Positions 6,527 through 12,467 of a stretch of 12,549 bases of DNA are shown here, one piece after another. The position numbers and the translations under genes were made by a program. The notes beneath the pieces were generated by a model. That model searched no databases, had not been told where the DNA came from, and saw nothing but the letters and a program-made list of their open reading frames with translations. This stretch comes from Thermoplasmata archaeon (lineage in GTDB: Archaea; Thermoplasmatota; Thermoplasmata; Lutacidiplasmatales; UBA184). Location: NCBI GenBank assembly GCA_030040865.1, contig JASHSX010000030.1, forward strand, positions 1-12,549. The letters run 5' to 3'. Position 1 is the first letter of the stretch. The number at the start of each line of letters is the position of its first letter.

Positions 6527-6557
6527 CGTCAGACAAAGATAGGGGTGTTGTCTGACG
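6527..6557. promoter_or_regulatory. Perfect 10-bp inverted repeat, probable operator at the transcription start
   Basis: CGTCAGACAA (6527-6536) is matched exactly by TTGTCTGACG (6548-6557) around an 11-base spacer. Half-site centres are 21 bp apart, two turns of DNA, so both halves face the same side of the helix. It begins at the predicted transcription start and ends four bases before the RHH ATG. The obvious candidate ligand is the RHH protein itself (autoregulation). As RNA it would form a strong hairpin touching the start codon, so translational control is the alternative. Confidence 0.65.
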
Positions 6558-6561
6558 GAAA

Positions 6562-6927
6562 ATGGCCGACACGTCGGAGCGGGTCACGGTGCGGATCCCG
6601 CAGGACCTGCTCGAGAAACTGAAGCAGATCCAGTCGCTCAAGGAGACGCCGACGATCTCCGACACGATCCGGGAAGGGCTCGAGCAGTACATCGAGCTCA
6701 ACCTCCCTCCCCAGAACATCCGCAAGGTGGTGGTCGAGCTGTCCCGTCAGGACAACAGCCGCCTCGAGGAGTTCGTGCGCGACGGGAACTCGGTGAGCGT
6801 CGACGACGCGGTCCGCTCCGCGGTGCGGGAGTACATCCGCAGTCGGCTCGAACAGCTCGGCCCGGCCGGTAGGACCCACCGCCGCGAAGGGGAACCGGTC
6901 ACCGCCGAAGGCTCCCCTCCGCCGTAG
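6562..6927 (+). CDS. Double ribbon-helix-helix regulator, CdrS-like, upstream of ftsZ
   Basis: A 121-residue protein with two consecutive RHH units. Unit 1 spans about 6-46: strand RVTVRIP, helix QDLLEKLKQIQ, helix TISDTIREGLEQYIEL. Unit 2 spans about 53-97: strand KVVVELS, helix around SRLEEFVRDG, helix SVDDAVRSAVREYIRSRL. The tail (98-121) is Pro/Glu/Gly rich and probably disordered. RHH proteins bind DNA as dimers through the paired beta-strand; two units in one chain could form an intramolecular dimer or contact two operators. The stop is 15 bp before the ftsZ-family start, so the two genes should be co-transcribed. Haloarchaeal CdrS is a small RHH protein encoded with ftsZ2 that controls division genes, and I infer an analogous role. 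The perfect inverted repeat just upstream suggests autoregulation. ATG 6562 directly precedes the conserved strand. Confidence 0.88.
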   Translation: MADTSERVTVRIPQDLLEKLKQIQSLKETPTISDTIREGLEQYIELNLPPQNIRKVVVELSRQDNSRLEEFVRDGNSVSVDDAVRSAVREYIRSRLEQLGPAGRTHRREGEPVTAEGSPPP

Positions 6928-6942
6928 GCGGCCGGGGGGGCG

Positions 6943-7971
6943 ATGTCCGGCGAGCCGCGCGCCGTGGAGGGATGGGCCTCCCTCGCCACGACGCCGTCGG
7001 TCGCGGTCGTGGGGCTCGGCGGCGCCGGAAGCGAGGCGGTCCAGGACCTGGTCGGCCTCGGGATCCCGGGGGTCCGGGCCGTCGCGATCAACACCGACGT
7101 GAAGCACCTTCTCAAGATGGGCGTCGAGGAGAGGATCCTCCTGGGGCAGCGCGAGCTGCGCGGCCGGGGGAGCGGCGGCGACCGGGCGGTCGTGCTGCGG
7201 GCCGCCGAAGACGCGAAGGAGGAAGTGCTCCGCCGCCTCGGACGGTGCGAGCTCGTCTTCCTCCTCGCGGGTCTCGGCGGCGGCACCGGGAGCGCGTTGC
7301 TTCCGTTCTTCTCCCAGGCGCTGCGGGAGACCGAGGCGCTCGCCGTGCCGGTCGTCTTCCTGCCGTTCCAGGTCGAGCTCGACGCCAACTCCGGACGTCG
7401 GGAGAACGTCGAGGCGACGGTCGCGGAGCTCGAGGAGATGGGCGGTCTCCTGCTCGTCCTGGCCAACGAGAAGCTGAGGCGGTTCGAGTCGCTGCCGATC
7501 CACCGGGTCTTCCAGGTGCGCAACGCCTACCTGCATTCGCTCGTCGCGAGCCTCGTCGACATGATCGAGAACCCCTCGCAATTGAACGTCGATCTGGCGA
7601 GCTTGAAGAACCACCTCCGCGAGGCGGGGCTCTCGACCCTCGTCACCGGTGAGTACCACATCTCCGAGCCCGAGCGCCTCGTCCACCAGGCGCTCAGCGA
7701 CACGCTCCTCGACTTTCACCTCACGGAGCGGCCGTCGGCGCTGGTCCACCTGGACGGCGGGTCCAACCTGACCCTCCGCACGCTCGATCGGGTCCTACGG
7801 ACGATGCGCCAGCGGCTCGGGGACCCCGAGCGGCTCGTCTTCGGGACCCGCGTGCGGCCCGAGGCCCGCGACGTCGTCCGCCTGACCGCCGTGGTGGGCG
7901 GGCTCAAGCCGCGCACGGTCCACGACGCGCTCAAACCGGGCCCGCCGCGCGGGCCGCTCTTCGCCCACTAG
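6943..7971 (+). CDS. Divergent FtsZ-family (tubulin superfamily) GTPase
   Basis: A 342-residue FtsZ homologue. The nucleotide pocket is recognisable: T1 GLGGAGS (24-30), AINTD (48-52), the RGRGSGGD segment (73-80), T4 GGGTGS (112-117), PFQVE in T5 and NEKL (175-178). The C-terminal domain keeps QALSDTLLD and SALVHLDGGSNLTL. In T7, the loop that completes the GTPase site of the next subunit, canonical FtsZ has NxDxxD; here it is N215, D217 and Ser220, so the second catalytic Asp is lost. The tubulin signature ends in Ala rather than Gly after S117. The protein is short, with only about 20 residues after the core (KPGPPRGPLFAH) and no long linker or typical tail. It probably polymerises with reduced hydrolysis, or acts as a regulatory partner of another FtsZ. 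It is co-transcribed with the RHH regulator; a G run at 6934-6940 may serve ribosome binding. Confidence 0.9.
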   Translation: MSGEPRAVEGWASLATTPSVAVVGLGGAGSEAVQDLVGLGIPGVRAVAINTDVKHLLKMGVEERILLGQRELRGRGSGGDRAVVLRAAEDAKEEVLRRLGRCELVFLLAGLGGGTGSALLPFFSQALRETEALAVPVVFLPFQVELDANSGRRENVEATVAELEEMGGLLLVLANEKLRRFESLPIHRVFQVRNAYLHSLVASLVDMIENPSQLNVDLASLKNHLREAGLSTLVTGEYHISEPERLVHQALSDTLLDFHLTERPSALVHLDGGSNLTLRTLDRVLRTMRQRLGDPERLVFGTRVRPEARDVVRLTAVVGGLKPRTVHDALKPGPPRGPLFAH

Positions 7972-8588
7972 GCGGGGCGACGGGCCCCCCCGGCCTCCCG
8001 CTCGTCGAGCTCGTGGTGGACGAGGTCGAGCACCTGGCTCGTCCGCAGCGAGCGGGGTCCCACGGCGACGAATGGTGCTCCGCTCGCGACGGCCACCGCC
8101 CGTTCGGTCTCGGAGGGGTCGTACGGGTCGGAGACGACCGCTGCGATCTCCCCTCCGGCGCCCGCCCAGTCCCGGAGCGGGACGCCGCCCTCCGTCAGCC
8201 AGACCGCCCCCGGGCGCCGCAGGAACTCCGCGAGCAGTCCCAGGGGATCGGCCGGTCCGACCCTGAGACCGGGTGAGGCCTCGAGAACGCGGTCGAGCGT
8301 CCGGGACCGGACCAGGGCGTTCTTGAGGAGGGCGGCCGTCGATCGCTCGTCGGGATTGAGGTAGCGGAGCCGTGAGCCGTCGAGGTCGATCCGGCGGGCC
8401 GACGGCGGCGGCTCGGCGCAGCACAGCACCGTGATCTCCGTGTCCCGGCGCAGATCGTTCGACAGCGTGAACCCGGTGGAGACCGCGCGGGCGATCTCGT
8501 CCATCCGGCCCGCCCCGCCCGCGAGGTCGTTGAGGGTGAACTCCCCCGACACGGGGACCCGGTGGGCGAGGATCAGGAAGCGACGCAT
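7968..8588 (-). CDS. trmY: tRNA (pseudouridine-54-N1)-methyltransferase TrmY
   Basis: A SPOUT-class methyltransferase (COG1901/DUF358) that uses S-adenosylmethionine to make N1-methylpseudouridine at tRNA position 54, after Pus10. The 206 residues match the family along the length: N-terminal RRFLILAHRVP, NDLAGGAGRMDEIARAVSTG (20-39), SNDLRRDTEITV (43-54), the NPDERSTAALLKNAL segment (78-92) and the C-terminal knot region ending LVHHELDE. Two positions look unusual compared with Methanocaldococcus TrmY as I remember it: the GDH of the knot loop is SDP here (about 153-155), and the conserved Cys near the C-terminus is Val186. A TATA-like GCTTAACC centred 27-28 bases upstream supports ATG 8586-8588 and a leaderless message. 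The stop shares a CTAG with the ftsZ stop. Confidence 0.9.
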   Translation of the reverse strand: MRRFLILAHRVPVSGEFTLNDLAGGAGRMDEIARAVSTGFTLSNDLRRDTEITVLCCAEPPPSARRIDLDGSRLRYLNPDERSTAALLKNALVRSRTLDRVLEASPGLRVGPADPLGLLAEFLRRPGAVWLTEGGVPLRDWAGAGGEIAAVVSDPYDPSETERAVAVASGAPFVAVGPRSLRTSQVLDLVHHELDEREAGGARRPA

Positions 8589-8611
8589 CCGACCGGGGGA
8601 GGCCCGGGTCG

Positions 8612-8619
8612 GGTTAAGC
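8612..8619 (-). promoter_or_regulatory. TATA-like box of trmY
   Basis: The minus strand reads GCTTAACC, centred 27-28 bases before ATG 8586-8588. The spacing is that of a leaderless transcript. Confidence 0.4.
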
Positions 8620-8633
8620 AGCCGGGGCCGGGC

Positions 8634-9299
8634 TCACTCGGAGTCGGGCCGACGCCGGCCGCCCGACGGCGGCGTGGGGGCCGGCAGGGGGTTCTGGCGG
8701 CGCTCGAGCCACACCTCGTCGCCCAGCTCGTGGTAGACGGCGTGGGCCGCGAGCCCCGTCCCGTGCTCCCCGTGGGGGAGGCGGAACGCTCCCGAACGGT
8801 TCGCGTTGGACGAGTAGACCACGTCCTTCTCGCCGGCCGCGGCCATCGCGGCGCTCTCCTCGCGCGCCAGGTCGAAGATCCGGTCCTTGCGGAACATCCA
8901 GTAATGGATCCGCCATTCCCGGCCGTCGTAGAGGGTCGTCTCGTCGCGCTCGGTCTCGAGGATCCCCGTGTCCTCGAGCATGTAGAACGTGTCGCGGTCG
9001 TCCGGCTCGAGGACGTTGTCGATGATCCGCTCGTTGAACCCGAAGAAATTGAGGACGTGGGCGGCGATCGACCGGGCGTCCTCGGGGCGCATCCCCTCGT
9101 GTCCCACCGACCGACGGATCGCCTTCGCGAGGGAGTCGAAATCGACCGGGCCCGCCACGTCGGTGAGCGCCGCGTCGGTAGGGATCCCGGCCCGGGTCGT
9201 CGTGACGTCTTCCTGGGTCCGCAACGGGACCGGATTCCGGAGGACGTACGGCTTCATCGAAGCCGTCGACTTGTTGGCCTTCCCTCCACTACCCCGCAT
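8634..9299 (-). CDS. Conserved archaeal hypothetical protein, DUF6015-like
   Basis: A soluble 221-residue protein. Its core (about residues 52-135) resembles a family I recall from Thermoplasmata genomes as DUF6015. It runs AKAIRRSVGHEGMRPEDAR, then AAHVLNFFGFNERIIDNVL, then EPDDRDTFYMLEDTGILETE, then TTLYDGREWRIHYW. The pattern is a helical N-terminal half followed by a winged-helix-like strand-rich end (ETERDETTLYDGREWRIHYWMF), suggesting nucleic-acid or protein binding; this is inference. The C-terminal 70 residues include HAVYHELGDEVW and a Pro-rich charged tail. The start at ATG 9297-9299 is supported by a very good TATA box 27 bases upstream; an internal ATG (MKPYVLRNP, 9255-9257) is an alternative. 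No function is known to me. The family name is from memory and should be treated as tentative. Confidence 0.75.
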   Translation of the reverse strand: MRGSGGKANKSTASMKPYVLRNPVPLRTQEDVTTTRAGIPTDAALTDVAGPVDFDSLAKAIRRSVGHEGMRPEDARSIAAHVLNFFGFNERIIDNVLEPDDRDTFYMLEDTGILETERDETTLYDGREWRIHYWMFRKDRIFDLAREESAAMAAAGEKDVVYSSNANRSGAFRLPHGEHGTGLAAHAVYHELGDEVWLERRQNPLPAPTPPSGGRRRPDSE

Positions 9300-9480
9300 G
9301 TCGTCAATTATCTCTCCGGTCTCTATAAATAACTTAGGAAACCGGCTCGTTCCGGATTATACTTTGAGCCGCGAAAATCTCCGTCGTGACCGGCTTCGGC
9401 AGGCTGTTTTCTCGCCGGTGGCGGCCGGTCGATCGTCTCGTCGGCCGGCGGTCCGGTAACGAATTCTAGAGGAACTTTTG
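9300..9480. other. AT-rich intergenic region with stem-loops, possible small RNA
   Basis: The 181-base gap has two TATA-like elements, 9321-9332 and ATTATACTTTG around 9357-9367. After the second come two stem-loops. ACCGGC 9389-9394 pairs with GCCGGT 9414-9419. GCCGGTCGA 9424-9432 pairs with TCGGCCGGC 9441-9449, with one G-U wobble. A short T run (CTTTTG) lies at 9475-9480. A plus-strand transcript of roughly 95 bases from about 9386 is possible but unproven. No open frame with coding character is visible. Confidence 0.3.
9321..9332 (-). promoter_or_regulatory. Strong TATA box of the DUF6015-like gene
   Basis: The minus strand reads TTATTTATAGAG, centred 27 bases before ATG 9297-9299. It is one of the best TATA elements in the window and implies a leaderless transcript. 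Being nearly symmetric in AT content it could also work on the plus strand. Confidence 0.6.
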
Positions 9481-10062
9481 TTACAGGACGACGCGGCGTC
9501 CTCGCCCCACTCGCTGGAGCCCCTCGATGCCCGGTCGCCACTCCTCCTCCTCGATCCGGAACTCGACCTCGGCCAGCTGGGCGATCTCCTTGGGGAACGG
9601 AAAGAGCGACTTCGCGAGATATACGTGCGCGAACGGCCCGCTCGCGGGCGCGGTCCAGCTGCGGCCGGCCTCGACGACCGAGCGGTACTCGTAGTACTCC
9701 GGGGCCGGAACGAACCAGAGGACGCTGTCCTCGGTACCGCGCCCGGCGCGAGGGCCCCGGGAGGTCACCTGGAGTCCCAGGTGCTGGACCACGCCGGTCG
9801 GCAGGCTGAACAGGTGCCGGTCCCCGGGGCGCGCCGAGCCGATGAGGCGACCCCGCACCGTCTCGACCGCGAGGGCTTCCCGGGCGGGATGCGAGGCGAG
9901 GACCCGGACCACCCCCGGACCGCGACCGACGAAGCCGATCGATCGGCTGGCCTCCCGGGTCGGTCCCTCCTCGGGACGGAACCGTAGCAGGTCGACGACC
10001 TCGTTGGGGAGTTGCATCGTGAGCCACGTCGGGTGGCCCGCCCGCAGGACCACGTACTCCAT
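9481..10062 (-). CDS. Hypothetical protein with an internal AbrB-like repeat
   Basis: A 193-residue soluble protein I do not recognise. Two segments resemble each other and the SpoVT/AbrB swapped-hairpin pattern of strand, LP, helix: WLTMQLPNEVVDLLRF at 13-28 and HLFSLPTGVVQHLGLQV at about 83-99. The shared core is LPxxVVxxL. Between and after them are strands (IGFVGRG, VVRVLAS, SVLWFVPAPEYYEY) and a C-terminal charged part ending in GRGRRVVL. Two AbrB-like units in one chain could make a monomeric DNA- or protein-binding domain; this is inference only. The ATG at 10060-10062 is supported by a TATA box 27 bases upstream. It is probably monocistronic because that promoter separates it from the HAD gene just upstream. 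Confidence 0.72.
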   Translation of the reverse strand: MEYVVLRAGHPTWLTMQLPNEVVDLLRFRPEEGPTREASRSIGFVGRGPGVVRVLASHPAREALAVETVRGRLIGSARPGDRHLFSLPTGVVQHLGLQVTSRGPRAGRGTEDSVLWFVPAPEYYEYRSVVEAGRSWTAPASGPFAHVYLAKSLFPFPKEIAQLAEVEFRIEEEEWRPGIEGLQRVGRGRRVVL

Positions 10063-10086
10063 GCGGGACCGTTCGAGCGGGGTCCG

Positions 10087-10096
10087 CTATAAGAAT
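10087..10096 (-). promoter_or_regulatory. TATA box of the AbrB-like hypothetical gene
   Basis: The minus strand reads AATTCTTATAGC around this position. The TTATAG core is centred about 27-28 bases before ATG 10060-10062, again the leaderless spacing. Confidence 0.5.
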
Positions 10097-10121
10097 TCTG
10101 GGAAACCGCAGGGGGCACCGT

Positions 10122-10775
10122 TCACGTCCGAGGCGCGGTCTCCCGGATCGCGTCGACGAGGTCGGCGAACCGGGCCGTCCGCACGGCGCGCAGCGCCCTC
10201 CGCTCGACCTCGGGAAGATCGCAGTTGACCGCGATCCCCCCGCCGACCCGCTCGAACACTTCGGCATCGGACCACCCGTCGCCGAGGTGGATCGCCGATC
10301 GGGCGGGCACCCGGGCCCGGTCCAGGAGGCGGACGAGCCCTCCCAACTTGTCGGCCCGCACCGGCCCGGGGCGCGTGAGGAGACCGTTCCGCACTTCCGG
10401 CCCGGCCGTGCCCTCGAAGTCGTCGAACCCGAACGTCCGCTGGTACCACGCACAGACGTAGTCGGGGTTGTGCGTCAGCAGGGCCGTACGGATCCCCGCT
10501 GCGCGGAGCGCGGCGACCCCGTCCTGGATCCCGTCCAAGCGGGGGGTCGCTGCCAGGACCGCCTCGACCTCGGCCACCGTGCGGCCAGCGGCGAGGTCGA
10601 GGAGGTCGTCCAGGTGCTGGTCCTCCCCGATCTCGTGCGCGAAGAACCGGCGGTTCGTCGCCTCGTAGGCCGGAAGACGACCGAACGCTTCCGCGATCGG
10701 GCGCCATCCGTGGCCGCGCGTGAGCGTCCCGTCGATGTCGACGGTCACCAGTCGCCACGGGAGCGGGGACGCCAT
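10122..10775 (-). CDS. HAD-superfamily phosphatase, SerB-like
   Basis: A 217-residue haloacid-dehalogenase-type hydrolase. All four motifs are visible. Motif I is TVDIDGTLT, with nucleophile Asp13 and acid/base Asp15. Motif II is the Thr of LLTHNP (Thr101), motif III is Lys143 in RADKLGG, and motif IV is LGDGWSD with Asp166 and Asp170. The helical cap between motifs I and II (about 22-80) is the C1 type of phosphoserine-phosphatase-like enzymes. Small phosphate esters such as phosphoserine are plausible substrates, but this cannot be decided from sequence. It starts seven bases after the stop of the small membrane protein gene, with a GGGG-containing ribosome-binding site between, so the two form an operon. 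It was likely annotated in other genomes simply as HAD family hydrolase. Confidence 0.88.
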   Translation of the reverse strand: MASPLPWRLVTVDIDGTLTRGHGWRPIAEAFGRLPAYEATNRRFFAHEIGEDQHLDDLLDLAAGRTVAEVEAVLAATPRLDGIQDGVAALRAAGIRTALLTHNPDYVCAWYQRTFGFDDFEGTAGPEVRNGLLTRPGPVRADKLGGLVRLLDRARVPARSAIHLGDGWSDAEVFERVGGGIAVNCDLPEVERRALRAVRTARFADLVDAIRETAPRT

Positions 10776-10782
10776 CGCGCCC

Positions 10783-11010
10783 CTACGACCGGCTGCCGAT
10801 GCCCATCAGGATCCCGCCGATCCAGAGCGCGAGGATCCCGACGGCGGCGACGGGGAGCAGCGTGGCGAGCTGGCCCGGCGCCGTGGGGAGGAGGACCGAG
10901 AGCAGGGCGAGGCCGACCACCGTGAGGAGGAGCCCGAGCCCGATCTTGGCGCTCTTCGAGAGCCGGGGGGCCCGGGAGGGGACGGGGATCGGCGACCCGG
11001 CCGACGGCAT
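10783..11010 (-). CDS. Small two-helix membrane protein
   Basis: A 75-residue protein with a Ser/Pro-rich, basic N-terminus (RAPRLSKSAK) and two hydrophobic helices: IGLGLLLTVVGLALLSVLL (23-41) and LLPVAAVGILALWIGGILMG (51-70). The positive-inside rule places the N-terminus in the cytoplasm. I do not recognise a family. It leads a two-gene unit with the HAD phosphatase, seven bases downstream. The ATG at 11008-11010 has a TATA-like box 26 bases upstream, supporting a leaderless message and showing that it does not depend on the antiporter promoter. It is probably real because of the promoter spacing, membrane-protein composition and tight coupling to the next gene. Confidence 0.7.
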   Translation of the reverse strand: MPSAGSPIPVPSRAPRLSKSAKIGLGLLLTVVGLALLSVLLPTAPGQLATLLPVAAVGILALWIGGILMGIGSRS

Positions 11011-11030
11011 CCCGCCGCCAGCCCCGGTCG

Positions 11031-11040
11031 GAAAGATAAC
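11031..11040 (-). promoter_or_regulatory. TATA box of the small membrane protein-HAD operon
   Basis: The minus strand reads GTTATCTTTC, centred about 26 bases before ATG 11008-11010. It sits in the 51-base gap after the antiporter gene. Confidence 0.5.
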
Positions 11041-11061
11041 CGTGCCGAAGCCCGGCCGCGC

Positions 11062-12384
11062 TCAGGGCTGCGGGGGGTCCTCGCCGAACTTTGCGGGCGG
11101 GATCGAGAAGTCGAGGCTGACGCGACGGGCCTCCTCCTCGTTCGCCCGCCGCTCCTCCGTGATCGTCTTCACGAACGGCCGGGCGCCGATCGGGGAGACG
11201 AACGTCGTCACGAGACCGACCCCGGCGATCACCGTGTAGACCTGCTGCGAGATGACCCCGAGGCTCAGCAGGATGACCGCCATCGCGAGCTCGACCGCGC
11301 CGCGGCTCGTCACGAGGAACCCCGCCGCCAGCGACTCCTGGCTCGACCAGCCGAGGAGACGCGCGATCCCGGCGCCCGCGAACAGCTTCGAGAACAGGGC
11401 GTAGACGATGAGGGCGATGAACGGGGCGAGCGTGACGAGCGAGTCGGTCGTCGTCCGGAAGTCGGTCCCGAAGCCGACGAGCGCGAAGAACAGCGGGATG
11501 AAGAACGCCCAGGTGATCGCGTCGAAGACCGTCGACAGCTCCCGGTGCTCCCGCCGGCCCGCGCTCTCGGGGGTCACCAGCAGGCCCGCGTAGAACGCCC
11601 CGACGATGTAGGTGAGCCCCAGGAGCTGCGAATAGAGGGCCGCGCCGAGGGCGGCGACCAGGAGGAGCGCGAAGCCGACGTCGCGCGTCCGCCACGTCGT
11701 GCGGAACCGCTCGACCATCCGGTCCCAGACCTTGATCCGACGGAGGGCCCGCAGCCCCCAGTGGACGGCGAGCACGGTGCCGAGGAACAGGATCACGATC
11801 CCGATCGAGGTCAGGATCGCGGTCCAGGCGCTCCCGGCCCCGTTGTCGTAGATCCGCAGGAGGACCGCGAAGACGGTCACTGCCACGAGCTCGTTCACGA
11901 TGGAGACGTTGAGCAGGAACGTCCCGAACCGGCTGCGGACGAGGTCGAACTCGCGGAGCATCACCCCCAGGACGGGGAGCGCCGTGATCGAGATCGCGAG
12001 GGCGATGAACAGGTCCGTAAGGATCCCGTACGACGGGTAGAGGAGCCGGACGACCTCGGTGCCGACGACGAACGGCGCGAAGAAGATCACGATCCCGAAG
12101 ACCGTCGCCGAGATGCCGGTCGACCGGAGCTGGGCCGGGCTCACCGCGAGCCCCGCCATCATGATGATGAAGAAGGTCGCGACGATCTGCAGGCCCGAGA
12201 GCTCGGTGGTGAGCGAGGTGAGCCCGACGTACGGGCCGAGCAGTGAAGGGCCGAGCACGACCCCGACCAGGAGCTGTCCCACGAGGGGCGCCTGGCCGAG
12301 CCGGGCGAACACCTCGCCGATGATCACCGCGCAGGCGATCAGGAGGAAGAGACCGGTCAGGAAGAGGGTCGTCGCGTCCGTCAT
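11062..12384 (-). CDS. Cation/proton antiporter, CPA2 (Kef/NapA) type
   Basis: A 440-residue protein with about 12-13 membrane helices, of the Na+/H+ exchanger fold and without the C-terminal RCK/TrkA-N domain of full KefB/KefC proteins. Family features are GQLLVGVVLGPSLLG (36-50), FFIIMMAGLAVSPAQLR (71-87), ALAISITALPVLGVMLREF (128-146) and FFIPLFFALVGFGTDF. The ion-binding pair is unusual: where most CPA2 proteins have Asp-Asp, this one has Asn164-Glu165 (SIVNELVAV), closer to the Asn-Asp of electroneutral CPA1 exchangers. It probably exchanges Na+ or K+ for H+ at the cytoplasmic membrane. I chose ATG 12382-12384 because helix 1 starts at once; a GTG at 12433-12435 would add 17 polar residues and cannot be excluded. 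The C-terminus is a short charged cytoplasmic tail. Confidence 0.88.
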   Translation of the reverse strand: MTDATTLFLTGLFLLIACAVIIGEVFARLGQAPLVGQLLVGVVLGPSLLGPYVGLTSLTTELSGLQIVATFFIIMMAGLAVSPAQLRSTGISATVFGIVIFFAPFVVGTEVVRLLYPSYGILTDLFIALAISITALPVLGVMLREFDLVRSRFGTFLLNVSIVNELVAVTVFAVLLRIYDNGAGSAWTAILTSIGIVILFLGTVLAVHWGLRALRRIKVWDRMVERFRTTWRTRDVGFALLLVAALGAALYSQLLGLTYIVGAFYAGLLVTPESAGRREHRELSTVFDAITWAFFIPLFFALVGFGTDFRTTTDSLVTLAPFIALIVYALFSKLFAGAGIARLLGWSSQESLAAGFLVTSRGAVELAMAVILLSLGVISQQVYTVIAGVGLVTTFVSPIGARPFVKTITEERRANEEEARRVSLDFSIPPAKFGEDPPQP

Positions 12385-12432
12385 CCGGGCTCGGTGATCG
12401 CTCCGGTCGCGCACCGAGCGCCCCGGTGGGGC

Positions 12433-12457
12433 CACCCGGCAGGAACGGTTCCGGGTG
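12433..12457. repeat. Dyad element near the antiporter transcription start
   Basis: CACCCGG (12433-12439) is mirrored by CCGGGTG (12451-12457). The inner GGAACGGTTCC (12442-12452) is itself palindromic. It covers the transcription start predicted from the TATA-like box at 12468-12475, so it may be an operator or an RNA hairpin in a 60-base leader. High GC makes short dyads common. Confidence 0.3.
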
Positions 12458-12467
12458 CACGACCGGC

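Noticed and set aside
6934..6940. Run of seven G as a slippery or recombination signal
   Set aside because: It lies directly before the ftsZ-family ATG, where a purine-rich ribosome-binding site is expected, and nothing else supports a special role.
6529..7749. A 406-codon open frame antisense to the RHH and ftsZ-family genes
   Set aside because: The plus-strand frames encode unmistakable RHH and FtsZ motifs; the antisense product is His/Arg/Asp-rich with no family features.
10720..12246. A 508-codon open frame on the plus strand
   Set aside because: It lies antisense to the antiporter and small membrane protein genes and is a highly charged Arg/Asp/Glu-rich shadow without recognisable features.
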